Shown one piece after another: positions 1 through 12,533 of a stretch of DNA of 64,000 bases. Positions within the stretch are counted from its first letter, which is position 1; every line of letters starts with the position of its first letter. Origin of the DNA: Abelmoschus esculentus (taxonomy: Eukaryota; Streptophyta; Magnoliopsida; Malvales; Malvaceae); assembly GCA_035048815.1 (NCBI GenBank), contig JAUCBN010000026.1:16007001-16071000 (forward strand), in the 5' to 3' direction. The translations under genes were made by a program, and so were the position numbers. A model generated the notes under the pieces. The model did not search any database, had not been told where the DNA came from, and saw only the letters and a list, made by a program, of their open reading frames with translations.

Positions 1-108
1 TTTAACAGGTTGAGCTAGGGAAATTTCTATTTCTGTATGAAGGCATATTTCAATGCTTCTAGATGCTAATAATGATCCCTCGAATATCTCAATGGCACTT
101 TTGTTTAG

Positions 109-3054
109 AATGGATGATGAAGAAGATGAGATGGTCAACCGATCAGGATGTTCAGAGACTAGTGATTGTTACCCAGGTATTTTGGTACAGCTTTGTATGA
201 GTTCTTAGTCAACCTTATTATTGTATTAAATGTTTAAAGATAGATTCATTGGAACACCCGAGTTCATTTTTTACTTAGAAATTTATACTAGTTGGTCTTG
301 TTATCACGACCATTCAATAGTATCATATTAATTGTTTGTCATGAGAAAAGATAAGAATGCTAGTTTGACTTAACTTTGCTATCAATGGACTTGAAATAAA
401 AAGGAATATGTATAGAAAAATACCCCTTCTAAACCAGTTATTTCACAGGCATTGAATTTTCGAAGCATATGCATGAATAATATAATGCTTCCACGTTTTG
501 AAGTTTAATCTTGATTCGAGATGGTCATTTTTCTTTACCAGGTGAAATTTATGGATAGCCTTTTTTTCAAATAGCAACGTTTTAGAATTTAGAGAAGTGG
601 ATTGGATTCCACTGCACTTGGCTTTTTCTCCTCTTGCATCTCTTTCCTCCTAATTTCTGCCACATATTTTATTTCTTAATTGGTATTGGTATGTCTCTCT
701 GATTGAGGTTCTGCCTGTAAGCATGCATTTTCTGTGATAATATTTTACTCATATTGAACTGTAGAATGGTTCTATTTCCATCCTGATGGAACTTATTATT
801 TCTGATGTGCAGAATACTGTGCCAGCTAAAGTATCGAAAGCTGGTGCAAAGGATTCAAAGTCCATATCCAGTGAGCTTGCTGCTGTGATAAATGATGGCC
901 TTTACTTCTATGAACAGGTTGAGGCACCAACTTCTATAATTTATGTCAAATTTTGTATGGTACATATTAATAAAATTTTCCTTTGGTATTTGGTTGCAAG
1001 CAGGAGTTGAAAACTAAACGATCTAGTCGTAGAAAGAATAGCTCTACTTATGAGAATAAAGACGGAAATCCAAGGTCTCCAAGGGGTGCATTGGGAGTGC
1101 CAAATTTGAAGATGGGTGAAAATGCTGCTGGGAGCAGTACTCTTGAAGAATCTGGAGGATCAATTTCGCGAAGGAAGCAAAATAAAGGCTTCTCCAAGCA
1201 ACAATCATTCCATAAGCAGAGATTTTTCTCCGGCAATATAAAGAATCATGGAACTAGCCGTAGTTCTATTGCAATAATATCAGAAAGTCCACCAAGTAAT
1301 TCAGTTGGATATTTCTTTGGTTCTACTCCTCCGGATACTCATGGGTTAGTTCTAAATGACCATTTTGTCATTTTAAATTTCACATTTCACAACTACCTTA
1401 TGTTCTTTTCTCTGGGTTTCAATAGTAACTTTTATTGCTTGAGTTTTAGAATACAGGCTAGTTACTACAGTTTTCTTGAGCTAATGGATGTCTCTAAGTT
1501 TCAATTTTTAATGACAGCCCTAGACAACCTTCGAAGTTGAGCTGCTCGCCACATGGGACACTTTCCAGCAGTCCACCTGTTGGTTCCTTGCCCAAGTCAT
1601 TCCCACCTTTTCAGCATCCAAGTCATCAGCTATTAGAAGAAAATGGTTTTAAACAACAGAAGTAAGGAATGATGGATTATCCCCCGTAATGTATGTTTTT
1701 GCGTTTATTTTTGCTGTTTTGCACAGTTCCACGTAATGCCATCATACTTTGAGACCTTTGTTGCAAGAAAAAAAATACTGTGGTTTGTGCTTGAGCTCCT
1801 CTGGGTGCACTTGTGCTTCCTCAGAGGGCAATGATGGGATGGAGCGAAAGAGCACTTGTGAAGAAGTTGGCTAACTCGGTTGTTTTTACATTCAGGTACC
1901 TAAAGTTTCATAAGCGCTGCCTGAGTGACAGGAAGAAGTTAGGAATCGGTTGCAGTGAGGTCAAATTCATATCTGAACTTCCTTGGCTATTAAATAACTG
2001 TTCTACCTTAAATGAAAGAACAACTGTTGCCATCTTCCATCTTTTAATTGATTAACATGTCTAAGTAACTCGAAATATTTACTCACATTCCTCTTGTTGA
2101 AATCCCGGTTACAAAGAAAATTGAATCATTGTAATTTGTACCTGAACGGGGAATGAAGCCCTGAATACGTTACTGTTAATGTTGTTTTTATCATCTTAGG
2201 TACATATATGTATAGTCTAATAAACTGAAAGGTATTTGTAATTCTTCATATCTATTTGCACCTGTTTCTTTATAATTTCTCTAATGCTTACCATTATAAT
2301 GGCAGGCAATCTACTCCAGCTGCGCATTTGCTTGCATTTCTCCTGATTAGAAATATAACTTTTCCAATGGTTTTGCATGCAGGAAATGAATTCACTATAC
2401 AGGTTTTGGTCATATTTCCTTAGGGATATGTTTGTCCCTTCTATGTATAATGAGTTCCGGAAACTTGCTCTTGAAGACGCGGCTGCTAATTACAATTATG
2501 GGATCGAGTGTCTTTTCAGATTTTATAGGTAATGCTGCTAATTGCGTTTCTCGGTTTTGGGTTGTTTTCTTTACTTTGCTTCTTTCTTTTCTATGTGAAT
2601 ACCGATGAAGTTATCCTTTTTTAGTTATGGTTTGGAGAAGAAATATCAAGACGATCTTTATAAGGATTTTGAGCAACTTACCCTTGATTTCTATCATAAG
2701 GGCAATCTTTATGGCCTCGAAAAATACTGGTAATTTCCTTTTTCCCTGAACACTCGATTGACTATTTCGAAAATATGCCTTATATGCACATCTTTGTTAC
2801 CCTTTTTAATTATTTTCTGTGTAGAATTAACTTAGAAATGTGGAGATAAAAGAATACTAGAATTCTTGCTTACAAATCTAAGGCTGCTTTTTGAACTATC
2901 AATATATGGCAGGGCATTCCATCACTTCAGAGACCAGAAAGATGCTATAAAGAAACATCCTGAACTGGATAGGCTGCTGAGGGAAGAATACCGGCGATTG
3001 GAGGATTTCCGTGCCAAAGAGAAGCATACTAGCACGAGAGAGGATTCCCATTAA
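109..3054 (+). CDS. LARP1: La-related protein 1 (LARP1), C-terminal part; 5' end outside window
   Basis: Exons read as 109-176, 813-917, 1004-1344, 1518-1661, 1896-1959, 2383-2528, 2625-2729 and 2913-3054, all with GT-AG borders. From exon 813 onward the phases join without a break to a TAA stop. The product contains the [11 protein letters not shown] stretch, a basic Ser/Arg linker, then the DM15 region typical of LARP1: [12 protein letters not shown] and RKKLGIG, then [27 protein letters not shown], and NLYGLEKYW. In this family DM15 binds the mRNA cap and TOP-type 5' ends, and the protein acts in the cytoplasm on mRNA stability and translation. The La motif lies upstream of the window. Exon 109-176 shows an apparent one-base insertion (see findings). 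The assignment to LARP1 is firm; 1A versus 1B cannot be decided. Confidence 0.9.
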
Positions 3055-4608
3055 CTATGAGTGATGTCCTTGACTCCTTGCTCCCTAGTGTCATCGAACC
3101 CCGATTTCGACGTATCACCTGATCTGACTGTGACTGTAGGATGCATTCATGTTCTATCAAACATCATTTGGTTTTTGAATGCTGAGGAAAGATGGATTTT
3201 GTTTGCTGTACAATTGGAGGGGGTTGTACACTCATCGTTTGTCCGTCTGCCGATACTTGAGGCTATCCATTTTGTGATATTTGTGTAGGCTTTCTGGCTC
3301 AAGGGTATATCTTTTTTTTTTCCGAGTGATATGCAGAGATGTTATGTCATGCCTGTGCTTTTCTTTGATCATTAACCCCCTTGACATTGTGTTGTACATA
3401 AGGGAAGCTGAACAACTTTCAAGTTTTAAGGAAAGAAAAAAACAATAAGTTGTAGAAACTAAGTGAAAAATGAACAATAAGAGATTTAGTTCTGTCAACA
3501 TCTTTACTGTATTAATTTCGTTTTAATCTGTTTTTCCTTTTGAACTGGATTAATAATCAACTGACATGAATTTGTTTAACAGTAACACTGATGTTTACAC
3601 TGTAATTAAAAATTTAATTATTACAGACATAACATTATCATCCTTAATTATTACAGGGTAATTGTGGGCGACAGTATTTGAATCCATAGTCATGATGTTT
3701 TCCAAGCTTCCATTCACCATTTCCGTTTGATGATTACTTACATTTATCTGCAAAATCATTAAATTTTTCCACAGAAAAAAAGGTATATGATTTTGTCTAC
3801 ATTCCATACCATTTGAGTTTTTTTATATCTAAAACATTGACTTCATTTATAAATTCTAGGATAAAATATTAAAATGATAATCGAATTTTGTTTAAAAATT
3901 AAAAACGATAATTAACCGTTTAAAATATAATTAAAACTAATTGTTATTGTAATTTTATCAATTTTTATAGTTAAGCTCAAATAAAAATTTAAACAATACC
4001 ACTCAAACTTTATATATTAAATAAGATAAATAACAAAAAAAAAAACGAATTGGTTGAATGCTCAACCTATTTATGAGTTATGACCCGCCCATTCATGATG
4101 TTTCATGAACAAAAAATGGACCGACTGTTTCATGGCTTGTCTGAATATTAAATAAAATTACATTTTGTACGTATATTTAGGTTAAAATATTAAATAATTT
4201 TTTTAAATATTTGATTGAATTTTTAAAATAATATTAAATAATAGAAAACATAAATAAATTTTAACAAAACGAAATTACTAATAAATAAATTAAAATGGTA
4301 GTGTTTAAGCTAACAATTAAATGAATCCCAGTCAACCCAAAGACCAAACCCAAAGTGTGTTCCTTCTTTTTGTCATAAATTCGCATGAAATGAAAATTGC
4401 ATTTTCTTTTTTTCTGCAACATAAAAACCAGCAAAAGCAAAAGAGGTCCATGTTTCTCGTTGCCATTTCCAAAGCCGATTCTACTTTAGAAATTTGATCA
4501 AAAAAGATAGAATCTTTAAGGGAAAAAGGAAGAAGCTAACTTTACTCTCTTCTTTTCCATAGCATAAAGACCTAATTCCCAACACAGCAGTTGCGACAAA
4601 CAACATCC
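3055..4608. other. Intergenic region: LARP1 3' UTR and LRR gene promoter
   Basis: The first few hundred bases are probably the LARP1 3' untranslated region. About 3820-4330 is strongly AT-rich with no readable gene. The last 250 bases are less AT-rich and should hold the promoter and leader of the LRR gene. I see no TATA box clear enough to call. Confidence 0.5.
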
Positions 4609-7095
4609 ATGGCGGCACCGATCTGGGTATGGGCTTTTTGTTTAGCCATAACTTCTCTTCCTTCTGTTTTGGGGAACTCTGAAGGCGATGCTCTTTATAC
4701 TTTGAGAAGAAGCCTAACGGATCCAGGCAACGTGCTCCAGAGTTGGGATCCCACCCTTGTTAACCCTTGTACTTGGTTCCACATCACTTGCAATCAAGAT
4801 AATCGAGTCACTAGAGTGTATGTCAATCCCCTCTTTCTTTCTCTCTCTCTTTGGGGGAGAGATCTGGTTGTTTTTATTTTATTTTGGGTTCATTTATTTA
4901 TATAGGTTTTTAGAAATTTTTTTTTAACTTTTTAAGAGAGCTTAGTTTTAATTGTGTTATAATATTACAAGATGTTGATTTAAGTTTTGTGGTTCTGTTT
5001 TGGAGGGAAGAAATGGTGGTTACATTTTTACTGCTAAACTGTTTAATTACCTGAGATTGTAATTCTTCTTTTGTGGGGTGTGATACTTCCTTGGTTTGAG
5101 AGCTGGTTTGGGTTCATTTTGATTTTCTTTTTTATTGCTTATTTTGCATAGTTATGGGCTTTTATGACAATGTTTTGGTGGGAAACAAAGAAAAGTGGAT
5201 GAATTCACTGTAAAAATGTTGGATAATATATGAGCTTTGTGTTTTGCTTATAAACAGTTACGGAAGGAGGACAAATATGTCGGTAAAAAGCTGGATTATC
5301 ATGTTTTTTCCTAATGCTTTAGGTTCTAAATAGTATTTTAATGCTTATGTCTTTGGGGTTCAATTCTCGGATACACGAATTATCATGTTTAGGCTGTTAT
5401 AAGTTTATTTGAATTGAAAAAAGTTGCAGAATTGACTCCATTATTTGTTTTATCTCCGTTTGGAGCATATTTGAGTCTGTTCCTTTGTTGAAGTTTCAGG
5501 TTTCTGTAGATGTGCTTATGGTCTGAATCTTCCCTTTTGAAGAACATGTTTAACAATTTTGACATAAAAACTGTACACTTGAGTTCTTGATGGCTTTGAG
5601 TGTACAATTTTAGTTGTACTTTCCAAATTGTAAAATGCTATTACGATGATTTTCCGATGTTAATCTGTTGTGTGTTTTTCCCCTTTTTTACAGAGATTTA
5701 GGTAATTCAAACCTATCTGGACACTTGGTACCTGAGCTTGGGAGGCTTCAGCATTTGCAATATCTGTATATTCGACTTTTTTCTCACTCGCCTCAATACA
5801 TACATTCCAGTGTTCTATGGAATTTGTAATTTTGTATTAATGTTTACTTGTTGGATACTGCTGTTGATGTTCAACAATTATTTATTTCGGTCTCTTTTCT
5901 TTACTGCAGGGAGCTTTACAAAAATAACATCCAAGGAAGCATCCCTACTGAACTTGGGAACTTGAAGAGCCTTATCAGTTTGGACCTATACAACAACAAC
6001 ATCTCCGGCACCATTCCTCCTTCACTCGGAAAACTGAAGTCTCTAGTATTCTTGTGAGTGTTCAAGTCCATTGTTGGTTCTTCATGCAAGATTAGACTAT
6101 TGTGAAGTTTTTACTTCCCTTATGAGCTTGATTTGAAAAAAGGTAGATAATAGATTATTTCGGGACTTTACTAATCTATGAGTATTAGATAATGGTTTTA
6201 TCTATTTGTGTTCTTAGTTTCTTTTGTGCCGCCATGATTACTCCATTCCTTGTTATCGCATGCCACATACCGGAATACTAGTCAATTTCCACTTCTTATT
6301 CTCTACATATTAGTTCATGTATGATGTATCATTGTAAGTTGTAACATCTAACCTCTGGTCTTTGAACCTGGGGTTCAGCCCAAATGGTTCACCATCTTCC
6401 CTTGGGAGATTCCTGCAAGGCTAGAGTTTATCCTCGGCACTTATAAATTCTGCTTCCCCAGTTTCCCCTAGGCTTTGGCCTCATTATTGTTTCATTTTAC
6501 AGGCGACTGAACGACAACAGATTAACTGGACCTATCCCCAGGGAACTTGTTGGGGTTTCAAGTCTCAAAGTTGTGTAAGTCTTGCAACTTTTTGAATGGT
6601 TTATTTTATAGAATACAGTTCTCCGGTACTGTTTCGCGAAGCCTTAAACTTGTGATTCTCGAAACATTTACCGTCTTTTTTTCTAGTGATGTCTCAAACA
6701 ATGATTTGTGCGGAACAATTCCTACCAGTGGACCATTTGAGCACATTCCCCTGAACAAGTAAGTTCACCTGTCTTTTTCTTTCCTTCGCTTTAGAATTCT
6801 CGATCAACTTGCAGACCATGATGTTTTTTTTATTGAAGTTAGAGGTATCTGCATGTCTTGCTGCAATTATGTACCTTTATGGCACCTCTGCTTTCTTCTA
6901 ATCTTGATAGGTTCTATTCTTGTTTTTTCTGCTTTGACTTAATCTTGTTCCCCCTTTTAAGTTTCATTTCTTCTGTTTTCCCTGTTGCCAAGTCACTGAT
7001 CTTAATGTTCCGAATCGTATAGTTTCGAGAAAAACCCTCGACTCGAAGGTCCAGAGTTATTGGGGCTTGCTAGCTATGACACAAACTGCTGGTGA
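4609..7095 (+). CDS. Secreted leucine-rich repeat protein, SERK-ectodomain-like (LRR1 type)
   Basis: Six exons: 4609-4817, 5694-5765, 5910-6053, 6503-6574, 6687-6758, 7023-7095. They total 642 nt and encode 213 residues. The ATG at 4609 is the first in frame and opens a hydrophobic signal peptide ending about VLG at residue 22. An LRR N-terminal cap follows ([16 protein letters not shown]), then about five plant-type LRRs. The three internal 72-nt exons each encode one 24-residue repeat unit, and the 144-nt exon two. The chain stops after NCW with no membrane segment and no kinase domain. It matches the short apoplastic LRR proteins related to SERK ectodomains (Arabidopsis AT5G21090, pepper LRR1), which have been linked to defence signalling. 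Function beyond the family level is inference. Confidence 0.92.
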
Positions 7096-7445
7096 AGAAC
7101 CAGGTGATGGTAAAAACTACAAAGCTTGGACTTGGTTGTGTAGCACTAGATTTGAAGTGTCTTATCACAGTGTATACTGTTGTTTGTGAAATGCAATCCT
7201 TGGTATACGTATTTGTACATCAGACTTTATTAGCCTTTGTATCCGACACGATCATGCTCTTCCTAAGATGTTGTAGACAAACTAGTATTGGATGTCATAG
7301 TGGCGACAAGTTTACTTAGGTTTATTTTCTTGGGTGAATTTAGTTACGTTTATTTATTTATTTTTATGTTGGTTGCTTTCATGTAATAGAATATACTTTT
7401 ATATATAAAAAAATATGTTTTAAGCCATAAATGAGTCATGATTAA
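7096..7445. other. LRR gene 3' flank
   Basis: Probable 3' untranslated region and downstream flank. No other gene or clear repeat is visible before the transposon that begins near 7446. Confidence 0.4.
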
Positions 7446-7968
7446 TAGGGTGAGCTTGATTCGATTCGAAAAAATCGAATAATTTGATTCGACTTGAGGT
7501 AAAAAAAAAAAACTCGACTTGTTTTGATTCGATTCAAAAATTCATAGACTCAACTCGAAAAAAGTTCAAATAAAATTTGAGTTGTAAAATGAAAATTCAA
7601 ATAACTCGAATAACTCGAAATTTTTAATAATTAAAGGATTAATTTTTAAATTTGAGATGTGTATCATCTTTTTTATGATATATATACATGGATATATAAA
7701 AATATAAATGAATATTGCTACATATGAAAAAAAATATATACATATTTTATATGATTAGAGAAAATCGTTTAAATTGGAATCGTATTATATTATAACATGA
7801 CAAATAGTTATAATTAAATATTTATAAAAACTCGAAAACTCGATTTGACTCGACTCGAATTTTTTAAACTCGATTCAAACAAAAAAAATTGAAATAAAGT
7901 TTGAGTCGTAAAATATGACTCGTCAACTCAAACTTTTTTGACTCAACTCGATCAAATATTCATCCCTG
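7446..7968. mobile_element. hAT-like MITE with TAGGG/CCCTG ends
   Basis: The ends are TAGGGTGAGC (left) and the reverse complement of CAGGGATGAA (right). They are flanked by 8-bp direct repeats ATGATTAA (7438-7445) and AAGATTAA (7969-7976), matching at 7 of 8 positions. The interior is AT-rich with many copies of TCGA-type words (ACTCGA, TTCGAA) and has no coding capacity. End sequence and an 8-bp target duplication fit a non-autonomous hAT element. Confidence 0.6.
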
Positions 7969-8295
7969 AAGATTAATTATATAAATATTAGACTAAATTT
8001 GATAGGTTTATAAAATACGATATTTTTATCATCCAATTAAAATATTATATTTTTGGTTAATAGTCGATATTTATTTATGATCAAATATCGTTATTCAAAT
8101 AACATTAGACATGATTTTAATTTATTTTGTTTGTTTTCTGAAATTGGATATTTTTTTTACTATTTATGGATATTATCATAATTAATTTTTTTCAACCACT
8201 AAATTTTAAGAAAAAAATTAATGAAATCTATAATAATATTCTTCTGTTATTAATAAAAAATACTTTAAATATTTTTATGATGGTTAAATCTTAAA

Positions 8296-9060
8296 GGCAT
8301 AAAGATAATTTTAACTCTTAACGTTTATAGTTTTTGTCGTTTTAGCCCTTATTCTTTTTTAGGATAAATTTAGCCCTTAACCTATATCTTTTTGACAAAT
8401 AGCTTATTTTTTAACTAGCTTGATGACTGGACCGTTAAAAATTTAACGATGATATATATATAGAATATAATTTTAAATGACATGAAATATAACCTATCAA
8501 ATACATATATATATATATAGAATATAATTTTATTCTAATATAAAATAATTAAAATTCAAATAAAATATTAAAAATTAATTAATTCTAAAATAAAAGATTA
8601 TTAAACATTCTTAACCCTATGATAAAATTAAAATCTTATTCGAATTGTGTTTATATTTTTATTTTAGAAATAAAAAGTATAATAAAAAATATAAACACAA
8701 TTCGAATAAGATTTTAATTTTATCGTAGTTAGGGTTAAAAATGTTTAATAGTATTTTATTTTAAAACTAATTAATTTTTAATATTTTATTTAAATTTTAA
8801 TTGTTTTATATTTTATATTAGAATAAAATTATATTCCATATATATATATATGTATTTGATAGGTTATATTCCATGTTATTTAAAATTATATTCCATATAT
8901 ATATCATTGTTAAATTTTTAACGGTCCAGTCATCAAGCTAGTTAAAAAATAAAATATTTGTCAAAAAGATATAAGTTAAGGGCTAAATTTATCCCAAAAA
9001 AGAATAAAAGCCATAACAACAAAAACTATAAACGTCAGGAGTTAAAATTATCTTTATGCC
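8296..9060. mobile_element. Large palindromic MITE, family A copy 1
   Basis: 765-bp near-perfect inverted repeat. The left arm starts GGCATAAAGATAATTTTAAC and the right arm ends with its complement. The centre folds at about 8650-8710, around the mirrored AATTCGAATAAGATTT-type segment. It is flanked by AATCTTAAA (8287-8295) and AATCTTTTA (9061-9069), a diverged 9-bp target duplication. It has no transposase. Same family as 15090-15643. The 9-bp duplication suggests Mutator-type mobilisation. Confidence 0.8.
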
Positions 9061-9854
9061 AATCTTTTATTTATTTCAAATACCAAACAAGGAAATGCGT
9101 AGCCGATGAGGAAGGTTACACCCATGTCTTTGGTAAGGCTGGGCATTTGACTGGCTTTCGGGGAATGTGTGTTAGATAATTGCGTTCATTGTCGAATATC
9201 GGATTATATTTGATTTTTTTAATATTTAAATTTTTGGATCAATGATATAATAATTTATATTCGATTCAGAAATAGAAGCAAATATTCGCATATTCGAATC
9301 AGATAGTCGAATATTCGATTATCAAAAATATAATTTGATTAAATTAATTTTTCGAATTTAAAGGTTGTATTTATAAAATATTTGGAATTTTAAATATAAT
9401 AAACAACAAATTATTAAATACAACAAGATTCACATTTGTAAAAATTTTGATCTTTAAAAATTTTGAATATAAAAGTATTAAATTGTTGAATGAAAAAAGA
9501 TTAATATCAATAAAAATTTTAATTTTTAATTTTTGAGTTTTTGAATAATCTAAAACTTAAAATATTATGATATATATCTTATCCAGAAAATTTAAAATCA
9601 AATTAAATATTTAACCCAAAATAAAAACCATATCAAATATTTTAATTTTCAAATCGAATTGATTAGATCAATATTTTTGAACACCCGGTCATGTCTCCTT
9701 ATCATTTCAAATTTTGTTTCATACAAATGTGTAGCCTGCCGCACCATGACGGTCCAAATGTAAATCCCGTCGTTAATTTCGCATAAATTATTGAATCTAC
9801 AATGTGTTTCCTTGTCAATATTTGGGCGTGGCCGTGGCGGAGACTAGATTGTAC
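9061..9854. other. AT-rich intergenic, TCGAATAT-rich repeat fragment
   Basis: About 9190-9690 is rich in ATTCGAATA-like words and resembles the interior of the elements at 7446 and 28107, but I could not define its ends. No gene is seen. Confidence 0.35.
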
Positions 9855-10462
9855 GAAAAATTATTATATAAATTCTTTTTATTATTTAAGATATAATCTC
9901 TGTCAATTAAATTAAGACATATAATATATTTTTTTATATTAAATTAAAAAAAATATTATCAAAGATCTCTTGTGTCATCTTTCTCTTTGTTTTTAAAAAT
10001 TTTTCTAATTAATTTTTTATATAGATTTGGGATTTAGGGTTAGGATTAGTTGTTTACGGTTTATGTGGTTTAAGTTTAAGGTTTAGTGTTAGAGTTAGCG
10101 TTTAGGGTTATGTATTATTGTTTAAGATTAGGGCTTAGGCTTAGGATTAGGGTTATGTGTTATTGTTTAGGATTAGGGTTTATGGTTTAGGGTTAGGGTT
10201 TAGGGTTAGGGTTTAATGTTTAGGGTTAGATTTAGGGTTAAGGATTAAAAAAAATTAATTAAAGAAATTGAACAATTAAGAGAAAGACAACATAAAATAT
10301 CTTTAATAATATTTTTCTATTTTTAAATCAAATGTATTAAAGTGAATGATTTAGATGATGTTTATGTGTAAATATGATATGGAAAAAATATATTATGTGT
10401 TTTATTTTAATTAATTGAGACCATATCTTAAATGATAAAAAGAATTTACGTAATAATTTCCC
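9855..10462. mobile_element. MITE with telomere-like core (family B)
   Basis: Inverted repeats: the left arm starts GAAAAATTATTATATAAATT and the right arm, read in reverse complement, starts GGGAAATTATTACGTAAATT. Homology continues into both arms through TTTAAGATAT and CACATAATATATTT. The element is bounded by a perfect 9-bp direct repeat AGATTGTAC at 9846-9854 and 10463-10471. The core (about 10025-10245) is a degenerate run of TTTAGGG and TTAGGG words. No coding capacity. Confidence 0.82.
10025..10245 (+). repeat. Degenerate telomere-like (TTTAGGG)n tract inside a MITE
   Basis: Repeated GGTTTAGGG and GGGTTAGGG words with many substitutions, lying between the arms of the family B element. 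It is the clearest of six such tracts in the window. It is not a chromosome end: it is short, degenerate and confined within a transposon with intact target duplications. Confidence 0.75.
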
Positions 10463-11167
10463 AGATTGTACAGACTCATCCTTTAGACACGGCCAAAACA
10501 CGCTTACTATAAAATGTTAAGACTAATTTAGTTCAAAAGAATTTTTTTATTAATTTAATTTAAATTTTAAAAACTTTGCATAAATATTGTATTCAGATTT
10601 TTTAAAATATTATCTCTTGAATTATTTTCTAAAAGTAATGCACTTTTAATAGTACATTTAAAGTAAAATTAAAAGATTAATTTTGGACAATATTTGTATT
10701 TAAAAAAAAACAATTGATGTCGGATTAAAAAAGTTTTAACTTTAAATAATATTTTATATTGAAATTAGGTTGTAAGTTTATTGTATTTAACATTTTTTTA
10801 ATTAAAAAATATAATATATGGTGAACTTAAATTGTATTCTTACCGACTTTAATTTTATTCTAACAAATATAATACGTATTTATTTTTATCAAATAATATA
10901 TTAAATTTAAAATATTTTATCCAAAAATCTCATAAATAATTTATAATTTTTTATGAAGTCTTGATAGATTATAAGTTTATAAGTTGTAAAAATAAATAAA
11001 TCATAGAATAATAAATAGATATTAAAACTATAATTTATCCCACAACACTTATCAAATGCATAAATATGAAATTTTACGTCTTCTTTTAAAAAATTAATTT
11101 TTAAACGTAATTCTTTTAATATTATTTTAAAAATTATGAATGGGTGCTAAGAGAAAGGGGTCTGTCT

Positions 11168-11363
11168 AAGAAAAAATTATTAAATGAATGATGTTTTTTA
11201 TGTTATCTATGGTTTCAATCAATCAGATTCGTTTATTTTTTAAAATTAATTATTATTTCTTTTACATGTAATTAATATTGAATAGTTTTTTTAGAAATGA
11301 ATAAACTTGATTATTTGAACTACGAATAATATAATAAACATGACTTATTTAATAATTTTTCTT
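11168..11363. mobile_element. Short inverted-repeat element (MITE, family C-like)
   Basis: The left arm GAAAAAATTATTAAATG and the right arm complement GAAAAATTATTAAATAA pair. Internal motifs resembling ATGTTATCTATGGTTTCAATCAAT recall the family C elements near 19184, 55315 and 56481. The target duplication is not clear, so the exact ends are uncertain. Confidence 0.45.
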
Positions 11364-11638
11364 ATCTAAAACTCATTAAATTCTAAAATTTTAATTACTA
11401 AATTTAAATTGATGAAAATGGTAAGATTAAATTCTAAAGTTTTAATTATACTAAAAATAAATAATAAAATAAAGTTTGTATTAAAAATAATTGAAGACAA
11501 CGACAAGGGAAGGGTGCTGTGCCAACTGTTTCCACTCGAATCTCACGCGGAAAAATCCCGAAAACCAGATAAAAAGCAAGCAGCCCAAGACAAGGCAACA
11601 CGCTCTGCGCCTTTTGGGATTTGGGTGACATTCCTTCC

Positions 11639-11647
11639 TATATAAAT
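11639..11647 (+). promoter_or_regulatory. TATA box of the NHL gene
   Basis: TATATAAAT lies about 107-115 bases upstream of the ATG at 11754, in a suitable position for a core promoter with a leader of roughly 80 bases. Confidence 0.55.
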
Positions 11648-11753
11648 CTGAGTCGTCACCTACTACAGTTTATAAACAAATATTGTTTTGGTTTCTCTTT
11701 GATTCTTCAACAGCGTTCCTCTCCTTTGTTGCGGTTACTGAGTCGAAAGCACG

Positions 11754-12533
11754 ATGGCCGAACAAGTCTACCCGCGGGAGTCACCACCACCCTCTGGCGA
11801 ACATTCGATTCCAAAATCGACAACTCCTACGGAGAAGCGTACTCCACAACCTGGAACTTACGTTATCCAAATCCCCAAGGATCAAGTCTACCGCGTCCCT
11901 CCGCCCGAGAACGCCCGCCGTTACGCTCAACTCTCGGAACGGAAGTCCAGTCGCAGCACTTGTTGCCGCTGCTGTTGCTACTTCTTGACTACAATCCTCT
12001 TTCTCATCCTTGCTGCTGCCATCGCCGCTGCCGTGATCTACTTCGTTTTCAAGCCCGAAGCTCCGAACTACTCCGTGGATAATGTGGCCGTCAAGGAATT
12101 CAACCTGACATCATCATCTCCGCTCTCACCAGAATTCGACGTAACCATCCGAGCACGCAATCCAAACCACAAAATCGGCATTTACTACGAGAAAGACAGC
12201 TCCGTCAGCATCTACTACGAAGACGTTAACCTCAGTAACGGCGTCTTCCCAGCTTTTTACCAGCCTACCAATAACGAAACATTGTTCAAAACTGCATTAA
12301 AAGGCTCCGATATCGAACAAACCACCGACGCGCTTAGGTCCCTTTCCACTGATCAGAAGAAAGGAACGGTGCCACTTACTTTGAAGGTGAGAGCGCCGGT
12401 CAAGTTTGAAATCGGATCCATCAAGACATGGAAAATCACCGTTAAAGTGACATGTAAGATAACGGTCGACAAGTTAACGCCCGCGTCCAAGATTGTATCG
12501 AATGATTGTGATTATGGAGTCAATCTTTGGTAG
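11754..12533 (+). CDS. NDR1/HIN1-like (NHL13-type) LEA2-domain membrane protein
   Basis: Single-exon gene of 259 residues; the ATG at 11754 is preceded by a TATA box and a short leader. The N-terminus is Pro/Ser/Thr-rich and cytosolic (residues 1-65). A Cys cluster CCRCCC (70-75) follows, then one membrane segment (about 76-99) and an LEA2 domain. The domain carries the NHL hallmark NPNHKIGIYY (residues 137-146). The product is a type II-like plasma-membrane protein. NHL members are associated with pathogen response, and the Cys cluster is a candidate palmitoylation site (inference). The stop lies 214 bases from the stop of the convergent NSE1 gene, so the 3' UTRs may overlap. Confidence 0.92.
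   Translation: MAEQVYPRESPPPSGEHSIPKSTTPTEKRTPQPGTYVIQIPKDQVYRVPPPENARRYAQLSERKSSRSTCCRCCCYFLTTILFLILAAAIAAAVIYFVFKPEAPNYSVDNVAVKEFNLTSSSPLSPEFDVTIRARNPNHKIGIYYEKDSSVSIYYEDVNLSNGVFPAFYQPTNNETLFKTALKGSDIEQTTDALRSLSTDQKKGTVPLTLKVRAPVKFEIGSIKTWKITVKVTCKITVDKLTPASKIVSNDCDYGVNLW

Noticed and set aside
10025..10245. Possible true telomere or chromosome-end remnant
   Set aside because: The array is short and highly degenerate, and it sits between transposon arms flanked by a 9-bp duplication.
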